Assembly: GCF_009664365.1 (NCBI RefSeq)
Contig: NZ_CP044310.1
Coordinates: 4,343,001 to 4,407,000, forward strand
Reading direction: 5' to 3'
Source: Paenibacillus xylanilyticus
GTDB lineage: Bacteria; Bacillota; Bacilli; Paenibacillales; Paenibacillaceae
DNA: 64,000 nt
The notes beneath the pieces are model-generated. The model did no database searches. It had not been told where the DNA came from and was given only the letters and a program-made list of their open reading frames with translations. Both the position numbers and the translations under genes were made by a program. Shown piece by piece: positions 9,411 through 18,353 of this stretch. The stretch's first letter is position 1. Each line of letters begins with the position of its first letter.

Positions 9411-9439
9411 ACTATATCATTTGGGCTAGATTATGACAA
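9411..9439 (-). promoter_or_regulatory. Sigma-A type promoter for asp23
   Basis: Minus strand: -35 TTGTCA (9439-9434), 17-base spacer, -10 TATAGT (9416-9411). The start point would fall near 9404, between accC and asp23. Confidence 0.6.
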
Positions 9440-9457
9440 ACAAGCCCAATATGCTTG

Positions 9458-10801
9458 TTAAATCTCGTTTTCCTCGAGGAATTTAATATCAAAATCGCCC
9501 CGAATGAACGTTGGATGTTCCAGCAATTTCTGATGGAAAGGAATCGTCGTAGAGATGCCTTCAATGGCAAACTCAGCGAGCGCACGTTTCATCTTGGCAA
9601 TCGCCTCTTCCCTGTTCGCACCCCACACAATCAATTTAGCGATCATGGAGTCGTAAAACGGAGAAATCGTGTAGCCCGGATAAGCTGCGCTATCCACGCG
9701 GACACCTGGACCACCTGGTGCAAGATAAAAACCAATTTTACCTGGTGAAGGCATAAAATTGCGATCCGGATCTTCAGCATTGATACGGCATTCGATCGAC
9801 CATCCGTTGATGACAACATCTTCCTGACGGAATGAGAGCGGGTTGCCTTCAGCTACCGAGATCATTTCGCGAATCAGATCCACACCTGTCACCATTTCGG
9901 TAACGGGGTGTTCCACTTGAATACGCGTATTCATTTCCATGAAATAGAATTCACCGTTAGGACTGAGCAAAAACTCAAGGGTTCCTGCACCGGAGTAATC
10001 CACAGCCAGTGCTGCACGAACTGCAGCCTCACCCATCCGTGTACGTACTTCCTCATTCAGCACTGGACAAGGTGCTTCTTCCACCAGCTTCTGACGACGG
10101 CGTTGAACAGAACAATCACGCTCGCCAAGGTGTACTGCGTTCCCATGCTTGTCGGCAATGATCTGAATCTCGACGTGTTTCATGCCTGTCAGGAATTTCT
10201 CCAGGTACACCCCGCCGTTGCCAAAAGCCTTTTGCGCTTCCTGCTGAGCAGCCGTAATCTGTTTGATCAGGGCTTCTTCATCTTCCGCGATACGAATACC
10301 CTTACCTCCGCCACCTGCAGTAGCTTTGATAATAACAGGGTAGCCGATATCCCGGCCAAGCATAATCGCTTCTTCCATGCTTTCGACAAGACCATCGGAT
10401 CCCGGAATAACAGGAACGCCCGCGTCTTTCATCGTTTGCTTGGCGACAGCTTTGTCACCCATCTTGGTTATGGCTTCAGGGGAAGGACCGATAAAGGTGA
10501 TGTTGCAGGAATCACAAATTTCCGCAAAATCAGCGTTCTCCGCAAGGAATCCATAACCAGGGTGTATTGCGTCACATTCCGTTAACGTCGCCACACTCAT
10601 CAGATTGGTGAAATTCAGATAGCTGTCTTTGGACAACGTAGGTCCAATACAATAGGCTTCGTCTGCAAGACGTACATGCAGCGAGTCCTTGTCCGCTTCC
10701 GAATAAACCGCAACTGTCGAAATACCGAGCTCACGACAGGCACGAATAATGCGTACCGCGATCTCTCCACGGTTCGCAATCAGTATTTTTTGAAATTTCA
10801 T
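9458..10801 (-). CDS. accC: Acetyl-CoA carboxylase, biotin carboxylase subunit
   Basis: 447 residues, normal length. It carboxylates the biotin on AccB using ATP and bicarbonate, for malonyl-CoA synthesis. Visible are the N-terminal [20 protein letters not shown], the ATP-grasp glycine loop [34 protein letters not shown], and the catalytic [35 protein letters not shown] precedes the ATG. It lies 56 bases after accB and is co-transcribed with it, as in Bacillus. Confidence 0.98.
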   Translation of the reverse strand: MKFQKILIANRGEIAVRIIRACRELGISTVAVYSEADKDSLHVRLADEAYCIGPTLSKDSYLNFTNLMSVATLTECDAIHPGYGFLAENADFAEICDSCNITFIGPSPEAITKMGDKAVAKQTMKDAGVPVIPGSDGLVESMEEAIMLGRDIGYPVIIKATAGGGGKGIRIAEDEEALIKQITAAQQEAQKAFGNGGVYLEKFLTGMKHVEIQIIADKHGNAVHLGERDCSVQRRRQKLVEEAPCPVLNEEVRTRMGEAAVRAALAVDYSGAGTLEFLLSPNGEFYFMEMNTRIQVEHPVTEMVTGVDLIREMISVAEGNPLSFRQEDVVINGWSIECRINAEDPDRNFMPSPGKIGFYLAPGGPGVRVDSAAYPGYTISPFYDSMIAKLIVWGANREEAIAKMKRALAEFAIEGISTTIPFHQKLLEHPTFIRGDFDIKFLEENEI

Positions 10802-10857
10802 TTCGTTATTGTCCTCCTTCGAAGCTCAAGCGGTTGCCGCTCTCCGGCGATTTACCG

Positions 10858-11331
10858 TTATTCCGGTTTAACCAGGAACAGGGGCTGTCCATACTCGACC
10901 AGCTGTCCGTTCTCAACCAGCACTTCAACGATTTCTCCCTTGATGTCGGCATCAAGCTCGTTCATCAGCTTCATCGCTTCAATGATACATACTGTTGTTT
11001 TATCAACAACCTTATCACCAACGCTTACAAAAGGACCCGCTTCCGGTGAGGAAGCTCTGTAAAAAGTACCCACCATCGGGGATACAATTTTATGTAAATG
11101 GCTTGTAGTATCCACTTGCGGAGCAGCTTCTGTTACGACTGCAGCAGGTTGTTGTGCCTGCGGTGCAGCAATGACTTGCGGTTGAACTGCAGCTGCCTGA
11201 ACGTATTCGGTTTTACCCGGTTTGCGGATCGACAGACGTGATCCTTCATTTTCAATTTCCAACTCCTGAACGGAACTTTCATCTACCAGTTTGATCAGTT
11301 CTTTGATCTCACTCAATTTAAACATTTCCAT
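10858..11331 (-). CDS. accB: Biotin carboxyl carrier protein of acetyl-CoA carboxylase
   Basis: 157 residues. The N-terminal part is [17 protein letters not shown]. Residues about 45-75 are an Ala/Pro/Gln-rich hinge. The C-terminal biotinyl domain carries EAMKLMNE with the biotinylated lysine at about residue 121. It shuttles carboxyl groups from AccC to the carboxyltransferase. GGAG lies 6 bases before the ATG at 11331. It follows spoIIIAH and a terminator, with its own extended -10 promoter at 11388-11393. Confidence 0.97.
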   Translation of the reverse strand: MEMFKLSEIKELIKLVDESSVQELEIENEGSRLSIRKPGKTEYVQAAAVQPQVIAAPQAQQPAAVVTEAAPQVDTTSHLHKIVSPMVGTFYRASSPEAGPFVSVGDKVVDKTTVCIIEAMKLMNELDADIKGEIVEVLVENGQLVEYGQPLFLVKPE

Positions 11332-11387
11332 TATTCACTCCTTCGGCATCATGCCAGTCTCACTAGGACGGTCATATGGCTTTATGT

Positions 11388-11396
11388 ATTATATCA
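11388..11396 (-). promoter_or_regulatory. Extended -10 promoter for accBC
   Basis: Minus strand ATGATATAATAC: TATAAT (11393-11388) with TG one base ahead. No good -35 is visible, and no clear FapR operator was found. Confidence 0.5.
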
Positions 11397-11418
11397 TAAT
11401 CGTTAAAAATGGAAAGAG

Positions 11419-11443
11419 CCCGAGACTCTAACAAGCTCCCGGG
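11419..11443 (-). terminator. Terminator between spoIIIAH and accB
   Basis: Minus strand CCCGGGA / TCTCGGG, a 7-bp stem with one G-T pair and an 11-base loop, then CTCTTTCCATTTTT. It separates the sporulation operon from accBC. Confidence 0.5.
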
Positions 11444-11463
11444 GCACTTCTCCATCGATCGGA

Positions 11464-12294
11464 TTACTGTTCTGTCACGTATTGCACGCTGATTCTGTTT
11501 TGCGTAACCGCGAGCTCTTTCATGACCAGGTCCACGATAGAAACGGCTTGCTTAACGTCCAGTTTATCGCTAAGCACGACTACTTTATACTTGTCGGCAT
11601 CTTCTTGTACGATCGCATTGGCGAACTGTTGGGACAGCGTTTCTTCAATGCCGTTAATTTTGGCTTCTTTTTCCTCCAATGCACGGAGCTCTTCGGTCGC
11701 TTTCGCATTTTCCTCAGGTGTTTTGCTCAGATCGCCAGCAATGGTCATAAGTTCCTCATACTTGCGGTTGTTGCTCTCTTCACGCTGCCATTGATAATTT
11801 TGGAACTGACTGCTTGCGGATGCCGCCGTATTTTGTTCTTCCATCTCCTTCAGTACTTCTTCATCCGTTTTGGTTGCACTTCCCTCTGTCTGACTGCTCG
11901 CATCAGGTGTAGCGGTCGTTCCTTTATCTGCTTCTTCATTCGATTCAGCCTTGTTCTCACCTGACTCTGCTGCTGGAGTTTGCTCTGTTTCAGCAGCCTG
12001 CTGTCCTTCAGCAGCCGCAGGATTATCCGTTTCTTCGGAAGCTGGCTGGCCTGCAGGATCAGAACCGGTTACTTCGCCTTCGTTCACAACTTCATTGACA
12101 ACCAAACCTTCTGTAGGATCAAGAATGCCCGCTGTCTCTTTGACTTCCCCCTGATTGATACCATCCACTTGCTGGCTCTCCGCCACTGGGGCATTAACTG
12201 GACCAGAGTCCTCTGTGAACAGATAATATGCGGACAAAATGACCATCAGACTCAGCATAGAAACGAGCCATACCGTTTGGCGTTTGTTATTCAT
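11464..12294 (-). CDS. spoIIIAH: Stage III sporulation protein AH
   Basis: 276 residues. One membrane helix (residues about 8-26) anchors a C-terminal YscJ/FliF-like ring-building domain (residues about 170-276: NAIVQEDADKYKVVVLSDKL, AVSIVDLVMKELAV). In Bacillus this domain binds forespore SpoIIQ to form the channel between mother cell and forespore. Residues about 30-160 are an unusually long acidic Glu/Ala/Ser/Thr-rich linker. GGAGGAAGTTCTA precedes the ATG. Last gene of the spoIIIA operon. Confidence 0.92.
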   Translation of the reverse strand: MNNKRQTVWLVSMLSLMVILSAYYLFTEDSGPVNAPVAESQQVDGINQGEVKETAGILDPTEGLVVNEVVNEGEVTGSDPAGQPASEETDNPAAAEGQQAAETEQTPAAESGENKAESNEEADKGTTATPDASSQTEGSATKTDEEVLKEMEEQNTAASASSQFQNYQWQREESNNRKYEELMTIAGDLSKTPEENAKATEELRALEEKEAKINGIEETLSQQFANAIVQEDADKYKVVVLSDKLDVKQAVSIVDLVMKELAVTQNRISVQYVTEQ

Positions 12295-12362
12295 TAGAAC
12301 TTCCTCCTCAAATTAGCTTGATTCGCATAATAACTGGGCCATTCCACTTGGATTGCACTTGA

Positions 12363-13001
12363 CTAGTCCTGCTTACGAGGCACGACCGATATTCGGTATG
12401 CAGCGACGTTCAGTCCTTTTTCCACGGCATCGGTTATCAAATCCTTCACGACCTTGTTTTCGGCGCCTTTGGCAACGACGAGCACCCCCCTGATCTGTGG
12501 TTTGAGCTTTTTCGTAACAATCGGTGTCTGATCCCCTGAAATTTCATAAGTAATGATCTCGCCATCGCGGGTATATTGGGTCATGTGCCTCTTGCCTCCG
12601 TTTGCATCCGTCTCCTCGGTCAGCTGCTGCGAATCTTTTACGTTTCGTTGTACGACCAATTCCTCGGTTGAGTCGACAGTGACCATGACATCCACCGTTC
12701 CTACACCAACGATGTTTTCAAGTACACCCTTGATCTTGTCTTCAAATGCGAATTCTATGGCCTGAAACGGATTTTGGTCTGCCGGATCAGTGGGTAAAGA
12801 CGCCATCGATGCTACCGGATCCGGGGGTTCTCGTCCGATGTTCTCGGGATCAATCTTTTTCACATTGACGAAGGAGTTAAACAGCATAATTCCTACTCCG
12901 ATCAGGCCCAGAATGATGAGCCATCGGAACGTCTGGCTTCGTCTGGCTCCGCCTTCGCCTCCACCGAGCAGGCCTTCAATCTTTTTAAGCCATTGCTTCA
13001 T
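12363..13001 (-). CDS. spoIIIAG: Stage III sporulation protein AG
   Basis: 212 residues, normal length. One membrane helix (residues about 25-43), then a ring-building domain: DKIKGVLENIVGVGTVDVMV, QIRGVLVVAKGAENKVVKDL and the end EKGLNVAAYRISVVPRKQD. In Bacillus SpoIIIAG forms a large oligomeric ring in the mother-cell membrane. AAAGGAGG lies before the ATG. It sits 17 bases after spoIIIAF. Confidence 0.94.
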   Translation of the reverse strand: MKQWLKKIEGLLGGGEGGARRSQTFRWLIILGLIGVGIMLFNSFVNVKKIDPENIGREPPDPVASMASLPTDPADQNPFQAIEFAFEDKIKGVLENIVGVGTVDVMVTVDSTEELVVQRNVKDSQQLTEETDANGGKRHMTQYTRDGEIITYEISGDQTPIVTKKLKPQIRGVLVVAKGAENKVVKDLITDAVEKGLNVAAYRISVVPRKQD

Positions 13002-13018
13002 CGGATACCCTCCTTTTT

Positions 13019-13849
13019 TTACAACGCCTGAGCGCTTTTCTGTTCCTTCACCTGTACGTTGGTGGCATCAATATCCCACTTTTCGGTGAGCAGTGTAATA
13101 ATTTGCACAGCTCGCTCGGAGCGGGACGTCCCCTGTTCTTCTTGATCATGGCCTCCCGAAGCTCCATTCACAGGTTCGGATACGGTCCCATGGGGTTCAT
13201 CAACATTCTCTTTGCCCACCTCAATCTGTACTTCAGGCACCTGTACCTGTCCAATCTCGATTGGCTTCGGAGATGAAGCTGGTTCAGAAGAATCCCCAGC
13301 TTGTTCAGCTCCAAACACCGGACTGGAGTTTACCGCTGCACCTTGCTGTTCAGCATCATTCCGCTTACTGCTCCCTGGAGGGGACATTTGCACGACGACA
13401 CTTTTAATCACGGGCAGATCCCCTGCGGAAGAAGCATCTGTATCGGCCTGGCGCTTGGACATGACCAACTGGACTTCAACCGATTGCACCCGTTCTTCCG
13501 TCGTTTCCTCGATCTGCCCTTTCATCACACTCGCGAGTTCCCGTGCCGTCCACTGCAAGGATTGTTCCTGCTCATTCGATTGCAGCTGCCTGCCTTGAGC
13601 CAAGATTTGTTCCAGTGTGACATTCCCATCCGATGGTGATTCCATGGCTGTCATGGCCCGCTTCAGTTCACCAACCGGATCACTCCGCAGCAGCTTGGTA
13701 ATGGGAGACAGGAGCGTCAGGAGGATAAGGAGGCTCAGCACGAGCTTGACGTAACGCTCCATGGAGCGGTTGGGTAACAGCATATCCACGAATGTTGCCA
13801 GCAGTACGATCATGATCAATTCCCGGAGCCAAGTGCTCAGCCACCCCAT
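13019..13849 (-). CDS. spoIIIAF: Stage III sporulation protein AF
   Basis: 276 residues, longer than the Bacillus protein (about 206). Two N-terminal helices (IMIVLLATFVDMLLP and YVKLVLSLLILLTLLSPITK) are typical of the family. The extra length is a variable Pro/Ser/Glu-rich region (residues about 160-240). The C-terminus (AVQIITLLTEKWDIDATNVQV) is again conserved in style. Accessory component of the SpoIIIA-SpoIIQ channel. Confidence 0.9.
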   Translation of the reverse strand: MGWLSTWLRELIMIVLLATFVDMLLPNRSMERYVKLVLSLLILLTLLSPITKLLRSDPVGELKRAMTAMESPSDGNVTLEQILAQGRQLQSNEQEQSLQWTARELASVMKGQIEETTEERVQSVEVQLVMSKRQADTDASSAGDLPVIKSVVVQMSPPGSSKRNDAEQQGAAVNSSPVFGAEQAGDSSEPASSPKPIEIGQVQVPEVQIEVGKENVDEPHGTVSEPVNGASGGHDQEEQGTSRSERAVQIITLLTEKWDIDATNVQVKEQKSAQAL

Positions 13850-13879
13850 CCTTCCAGCTCCTTTCCCGAAATCACCTGC

Positions 13880-15076
13880 TCATCTCATCATGATTGTCAG
13901 GTTACCCGCAGTAAGCAGTATCGTAATGGCCAGAAAAAACATCAATCCCACGGCAGCCAGAGCTGCGAAGACATAGATCATCGATTTCCCTATGGCTTGC
14001 AGGCAACCAACGATCGGCGTATCTCCTAGCGGCTGCATGATAGCGCCCGTTATGTTGTAGATAAGGGCAAGTGTCAATATTTTCAGCGCAGGAAACGCAC
14101 ATAAAAACAGGATGATGATGACACCCGTTAGGCCAATGGCATTTTTGACCAGCATGGAAGCCGTGATAACCGTGTCTGTTGCATCTGCAAATGTTCTTCC
14201 CACAATGGGGACAAAATTGCCTGCAATATACTTGGCGGCTTTGAGGCTTACGCCATCTGCAACGGAGCTTGAAGCCCCCTGTACTGAGATCACCCCGAGA
14301 AACATCGTCAGCAGAATACCGAGTAATGCAATGCTGATATTGCGAAGCAGATCGGCCAGTTGAGTCAGCTTGTATTTGTCTGATATTGAACTGACAAGGT
14401 GCAGTACAGCCGAGAAAAATAATAGCGGAAATACCACGATGTGAATCAGCGTGCTGACCAGATGTATCATGAAAATGATCAGCGGATGCGTAACAGATAC
14501 GGTAATGATGTTTCCCATGGAAGCCAGTAGGGTGAACAGTAAAGGCACCATAGCCATCATAAAGTTGACCATACCTTCAATGGCTTCCTTGGCATATCCA
14601 ATGGCTACGCTGAAGCTGTTAATTGCAATAACGATGATGACCATGTAACAGATGGAGTAGGCGATTTTACTTATGTTGTTTTTCTCAAAAGCGGTCTGCA
14701 GTGTTTCCAAAATCATGCTCAGCACACTCAGCATCACAATGGTGACGAGCAGTTTGCCGTTATATAAAATCTCATGCAGCATGAAGGTGCCAATGGCCAC
14801 AAACACGGATTTCAGACTGAATCCCTCATTGCCGGGAATAAGCATATCCATGAAAGAAGGAGTCTTCCCATCGGGAAAAAAGCCACCATATTGCTGCATG
14901 AGCTGATCCCAATATTTCTCCACCTGATCCTTGGGAAGCTGATCGGCCTGCTGCTGCATCCATTCATCCGTGGGTGAGCTTGAGCCTGCTGCAACCTGTC
15001 CCATTATGGCAAACAGAAAACACAGTACCAGAACGATTGTAAGGCGCCATCGCTGCTTGTCTTGCATCATGTTCAT
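13880..15076 (-). CDS. spoIIIAE: Stage III sporulation protein AE
   Basis: 398 residues, normal length. A signal peptide (residues 8-30, cleavable after AAGS-like sequence) is followed by a polytopic membrane region with about seven helices (for example AINSFSVAIGYAKEAIEGMV and GLTGVIIILFLCAFPALKI). In the mother cell it is the major multi-spanning channel component. GGAGG is 14 bases before the ATG, which is longer than usual. Fifth gene of the operon. Confidence 0.95.
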   Translation of the reverse strand: MNMMQDKQRWRLTIVLVLCFLFAIMGQVAAGSSSPTDEWMQQQADQLPKDQVEKYWDQLMQQYGGFFPDGKTPSFMDMLIPGNEGFSLKSVFVAIGTFMLHEILYNGKLLVTIVMLSVLSMILETLQTAFEKNNISKIAYSICYMVIIVIAINSFSVAIGYAKEAIEGMVNFMMAMVPLLFTLLASMGNIITVSVTHPLIIFMIHLVSTLIHIVVFPLLFFSAVLHLVSSISDKYKLTQLADLLRNISIALLGILLTMFLGVISVQGASSSVADGVSLKAAKYIAGNFVPIVGRTFADATDTVITASMLVKNAIGLTGVIIILFLCAFPALKILTLALIYNITGAIMQPLGDTPIVGCLQAIGKSMIYVFAALAAVGLMFFLAITILLTAGNLTIMMR

Positions 15077-15097
15077 TTGCTGTATGCACGCCTCCTT

Positions 15098-15487
15098 CTA
15101 GACCGGCATCAGCTTCATGACGGTTTCAATAATAATGCTGATGATCGGAATAGCGAGTACGAGGATCAATACCTTACCGGCAAGTTCAATCTTGGAAGCG
15201 ATGCTCTCCTGCCCTGCATCTCTTACAATCTGAGCACCGAATTCGGCAATGTATGCTATACCAATAATTTTCAACACCGTTTTCAGATATATATTTTCCA
15301 TGCCTGAATTTTCGGCCAGCCGCTTGAGCACCTCAATCACAGCGCCAATCTTGCCAATGAGCAGCATGAAAATCACAATGCTCGTCGCAGCCGCAATCAG
15401 AAAGGCAAACATCGGCTTCTGTTCCTTAACGATGAGAATAAGAACTGTTGCTATCAGGGCTAGACCCACGACTTGGATAATTTCCAC
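15098..15487 (-). CDS. spoIIIAD: Stage III sporulation protein AD
   Basis: 129 residues with four predicted membrane helices. The segment IIGIAYIAEFGAQIVRDAGQ and the phrase IASKIELAGKVLILVLAIPI are characteristic. Start GTG at 15487 (MEIIQVVGLALIATVLI) after GGTGGTGACC. Confidence 0.95.
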   Translation of the reverse strand: MEIIQVVGLALIATVLILIVKEQKPMFAFLIAAATSIVIFMLLIGKIGAVIEVLKRLAENSGMENIYLKTVLKIIGIAYIAEFGAQIVRDAGQESIASKIELAGKVLILVLAIPIISIIIETVMKLMPV

Positions 15488-15519
15488 AGGTCACCACCAT
15501 CCCGGCTTCATGACCGTTT

Positions 15520-15723
15520 TCATTGAAACAGAAAGATCGATTTGATCTCTTGCAGCAGGCTGTCCAGCATGCGAACAACCATAAACAATACAACGACAAA
15601 TCCGATCACGGTCACCCAGTGCGCCATATCTTCCTTTCCCATTTGTTTCAGCACCGTATGAATCATCGCAATGATGATTCCGATGCCCGCAATTTGGAAA
15701 ATTGCGTTCACTTCTAGATTCAT
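15520..15723 (-). CDS. spoIIIAC: Stage III sporulation protein AC
   Basis: 67 residues, two membrane helices (IAGIGIIIAMIHTVLKQMG and VIGFVVVLFMVVRMLDSLL). Length and sequence match the very conserved small channel subunit. GAGGTGCC lies before the ATG. Confidence 0.95.
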   Translation of the reverse strand: MNLEVNAIFQIAGIGIIIAMIHTVLKQMGKEDMAHWVTVIGFVVVLFMVVRMLDSLLQEIKSIFLFQ

Positions 15724-15752
15724 GACCTTGGCACCTCACTATCGCGGCAATT

Positions 15753-16271
15753 TCAAAAGATCAGAATGACGATTAACGCTCCGACAAGCATCCCGAGACT
15801 GCGGCTCATCCGTTCGTATTTCATCTGATCGGCTTGAGCACGGGATTCCTCATGCATAAGTTGTTGAATGGCTAGCGAAATGTGTTTGGTCTGATCCTGA
15901 CGGTCGCTGGTGCCAAGGCTGTAGCTTAATTGCAGCATGACTTCCCTCTCATCTGCTTTCATCGCTGATTTTCCCCATGCTTGTTCGATTCCGGACTGCA
16001 GACTCTCTCGTGCCGTGTGACCCAGCGGAGGCTCCATTTGCTTGGCTGCATGAAGAAACAGGGTTTTGACAGGCTCTCTGGTTTGAACTCCCATTTTTCC
16101 CATCGCATCGGGAAGCGGGGTCAGTCCGTAGTTGATCTCGGTCATCAACCGCTGCAGCGCAGCAATCAATTCTCGCAGCTGCCTAGGTCTGAGCGCATAC
16201 TGTCTGGCACGGTAGAAGCCCGCAAGTGTGCTCGCAAGCAGAATCATTACAGCACCCAGCATGTTAACCAA
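15753..16271 (-). CDS. spoIIIAB: Stage III sporulation protein AB
   Basis: 172 residues from a TTG start, matching the usual 171. One membrane helix at the N-terminus (MLGAVMILLASTLAGFY), then RPRQLRELIAALQRLMTEIN and a C-terminal hydrophobic tail (LGMLVGALIVILIF). The frame stays open to 16319, and an ATG exists at 16262, but GGAGG sits 17 bases from that ATG and only 7 from TTG at 16271. With this start it overlaps spoIIIAA by 8 bases. Confidence 0.9.
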   Translation of the reverse strand: MVNMLGAVMILLASTLAGFYRARQYALRPRQLRELIAALQRLMTEINYGLTPLPDAMGKMGVQTREPVKTLFLHAAKQMEPPLGHTARESLQSGIEQAWGKSAMKADEREVMLQLSYSLGTSDRQDQTKHISLAIQQLMHEESRAQADQMKYERMSRSLGMLVGALIVILIF

Positions 16272-17268
16272 AGGCTTCACCTCCTGCCTCGGTCTGCTGA
16301 AGACCGCGCATTTTACCATCGGCCACCTTGAAGCTCATGCCTCGGCTCGTCCGCTGCAGCTGAACATAACGCTGAAACATCTGTGCTCCGATTAAGGTGC
16401 GGAGTGCAGGCCTGGAAGACAGCTCGGACAGATCCCGGCCGTGGGCAGTTGCAATCACCGAAACACCGGAATGCAGTGCCTCCATCACAGCTTCTGCATC
16501 TTCCGGACGGCCAATCTCGTCCACAATAAGCACGTCTGGCGACATGGAACGAAGCATCATCATCATGCCTTCCGCTTTGGGACAACCATCCATGACATCG
16601 GTTCGGGGACCGATGTCAAACCCGGGTACACCTTTATAACTTCCGGCGATCTCGGATCGCTCATCCACAATGCCAACCTTAAGACGTGGCCTTAGCCCCT
16701 GAATCAGCTCACTGACACCTGTTAGCTTGGTTCCACTACTGATTTGTCTGGCCAAATCTCGCAGCAGCGTCGTTTTTCCTTGCTGAGGCGGTGAGAGTAT
16801 CAACGTGTGGAATACCTGTCCGCTCTTCAGATCCAACAGGTGGGGCAGGATTCGATCAGCTACCCCATGTACTTCACGAGCTACCCTGACGTTGAAACCA
16901 TTAATATCACGCAAGTATTCCACTCGGCCGCCGCTGAGCACCGTTCTGCCGGCTAATCCAATTCGGTGGCCTCCCGGAATGGTGATGAATCCTTTGCGCA
17001 GCTCTTCCTCCAGCGTATAGAGCGAATGATTGCTGATCAGATCCAGCAGCCGGTGTGTTACCTCTTTTTGAGGAATATAAGCTTCTTCAGGCTTCGCTGT
17101 CGTGCTGCCTTCTGCGGTAAGGAAGTGATAGGCGTTCCCAGCATTGATCTCGAGCGGCCTTCCTTCGCGGATACGTACTTCCTCCACTTGTTCCAATATA
17201 GCGGGCGGCATCCTTCCCAGAATGGTTCGAATCGGTTCCGGAAAGAGATCCTTCCAGTTCACCTTCAT
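16264..17268 (-). CDS. spoIIIAA: Stage III sporulation protein AA, AAA+ type ATPase
   Basis: 334 residues. A Walker A motif lies in LSPPQQGKTTLLRDLARQ and a Walker B in SPDVLIVDEIGRPEDAEAVM. N-terminal features include EVRIREGRPLEINAG. It is the mother-cell ATPase that is thought to power the SpoIIIA channel, and it resembles type II/IV secretion ATPases. First gene of the eight-gene operon. A candidate sigma-E promoter lies about 65 bases upstream. Confidence 0.96.
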   Translation of the reverse strand: MKVNWKDLFPEPIRTILGRMPPAILEQVEEVRIREGRPLEINAGNAYHFLTAEGSTTAKPEEAYIPQKEVTHRLLDLISNHSLYTLEEELRKGFITIPGGHRIGLAGRTVLSGGRVEYLRDINGFNVRVAREVHGVADRILPHLLDLKSGQVFHTLILSPPQQGKTTLLRDLARQISSGTKLTGVSELIQGLRPRLKVGIVDERSEIAGSYKGVPGFDIGPRTDVMDGCPKAEGMMMMLRSMSPDVLIVDEIGRPEDAEAVMEALHSGVSVIATAHGRDLSELSSRPALRTLIGAQMFQRYVQLQRTSRGMSFKVADGKMRGLQQTEAGGEAFG

Positions 17269-17330
17269 GAATAGGCCCCTCCAACCCTAAAATCGTATTT
17301 ACCGCGTATCGGGTGCTTGTTCCTATCTCA

Positions 17331-17358
17331 AGTCTATGCCTGTACATTCAATTTATGA
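17331..17358 (-). promoter_or_regulatory. Candidate sigma-E promoter of the spoIIIA operon
   Basis: Minus strand: TCATAAA (17358-17352), 13 bases, CATAGACT (17338-17331). This resembles the sigma-E pattern (-35 ATA-rich, -10 CATACAnT). spoIIIA is a mother-cell operon under sigma-E in Bacillus, which supports the placement. Confidence 0.45.
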
Positions 17359-17533
17359 CGCTGAAATCTAGCATTTCTTTCAGAACAGGCCTGAGAGTCA
17401 GATATCATAGATCCAGGCTTCTTCTAGGCACCCGTCTATATCATCATGCATATAGTGCTTGCAGACAGGTGAAATCCATTCCGGAGGGAAGACAATACCA
17501 TCTATCCCCAAATGAAGAGAGGAGTTGTGGGGA

Positions 17534-18283
17534 GTGCAAGTCGACGTGGTAGGCAATGTGAATGAAGTTCGAAGAATCGATATCGCAGGGCGAAGTGCCG
17601 TTGTAATTGACGTGCTGCGTACAACAAGTACAATCGTTACAGCCTTGGCCTATGATGCTGCGGGTGTCATTCCGGTGGAGACCGTTCCTCAAGCGAAGCA
17701 AATGACCGTTAAAGATTCGATTCGCGGAGGGGAGCGGTTCAACAAAAAAATCGCTGGATTCGAGGTGGGCAATTCCCCCTATGAATATATGACGCAGGAG
17801 ATCGCGGGTAAAACCGTGATCTTGACCACTACCGACGGGACACGTGCGCTGATCAAAGCTGCCAGGGCAAGACATGTGCTGGCGGGTTCATTTCTGAACG
17901 TGCAGGCTGTTGCAGCTGCTCTCTGCCTGCTCCGAAGGGACGTTCTGTTGTTATGTGCAGGAGATCAGGATGAATTCGCACTGGAAGATGGATTGTGTGC
18001 AGGATGCATTATTGAGGAGCTGTACCGTCAGTCCCATTACCCTATCAGACTGAACGATCTTGGCAGGGTACTGCATCAGGCTGTTACCCAGTGCGAGGAC
18101 ACTTTACCGGATCTTGTCCGTGTATCAACAGGTGCAAGGCGGCTTGACAAACTGGGCAGAATGCATGATGTCACCTACTGTTCCCAATTAAACGTGCTCG
18201 ACTGTGTACCAGAGATGAGAGAAGATCATCGTATGGAATTGTTTCGGGGCTTGGAGGGAGAACGGATATCCAAATTGCTGTAA
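17534..18283 (+). CDS. comB: Probable 2-phosphosulfolactate phosphatase (ComB family)
   Basis: 249 residues. ComB enzymes hydrolyse 2-phosphosulfolactate to sulfolactate with Mg2+. Family motifs visible: AVVIDVLRTTSTIVTAL, GFEVGNSPYEY, TTTDGTRALIKAARARHV, LCAGDQDEFALEDGLCAG. The frame also opens at TTG 17525, but GAGGAG abuts that codon; GTG at 17534 has 9-base spacing. It is divergent from spoIIIA. Bacillus spores accumulate 3-sulfolactate, so a link to sporulation is possible but inferred. Ends at a two-way terminator shared with lysC. Confidence 0.85.
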   Translation: MQVDVVGNVNEVRRIDIAGRSAVVIDVLRTTSTIVTALAYDAAGVIPVETVPQAKQMTVKDSIRGGERFNKKIAGFEVGNSPYEYMTQEIAGKTVILTTTDGTRALIKAARARHVLAGSFLNVQAVAAALCLLRRDVLLLCAGDQDEFALEDGLCAGCIIEELYRQSHYPIRLNDLGRVLHQAVTQCEDTLPDLVRVSTGARRLDKLGRMHDVTYCSQLNVLDCVPEMREDHRMELFRGLEGERISKLL

Positions 18284-18288
18284 AGCAT

Positions 18289-18335
18289 AAAAAAGGTGTT
18301 CTGTCGCCCGGATGGCGATACAGAACACCTTTTGT
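18289..18335. terminator. Bidirectional terminator between comB and lysC
   Basis: AAAAGGTGTTCTGT / ACAGAACACCTTTT, a 14-bp stem flanked by A-run and T-run, between convergent genes. Confidence 0.9.
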
Positions 18336-18353
18336 TCATTTATACATATTAAA

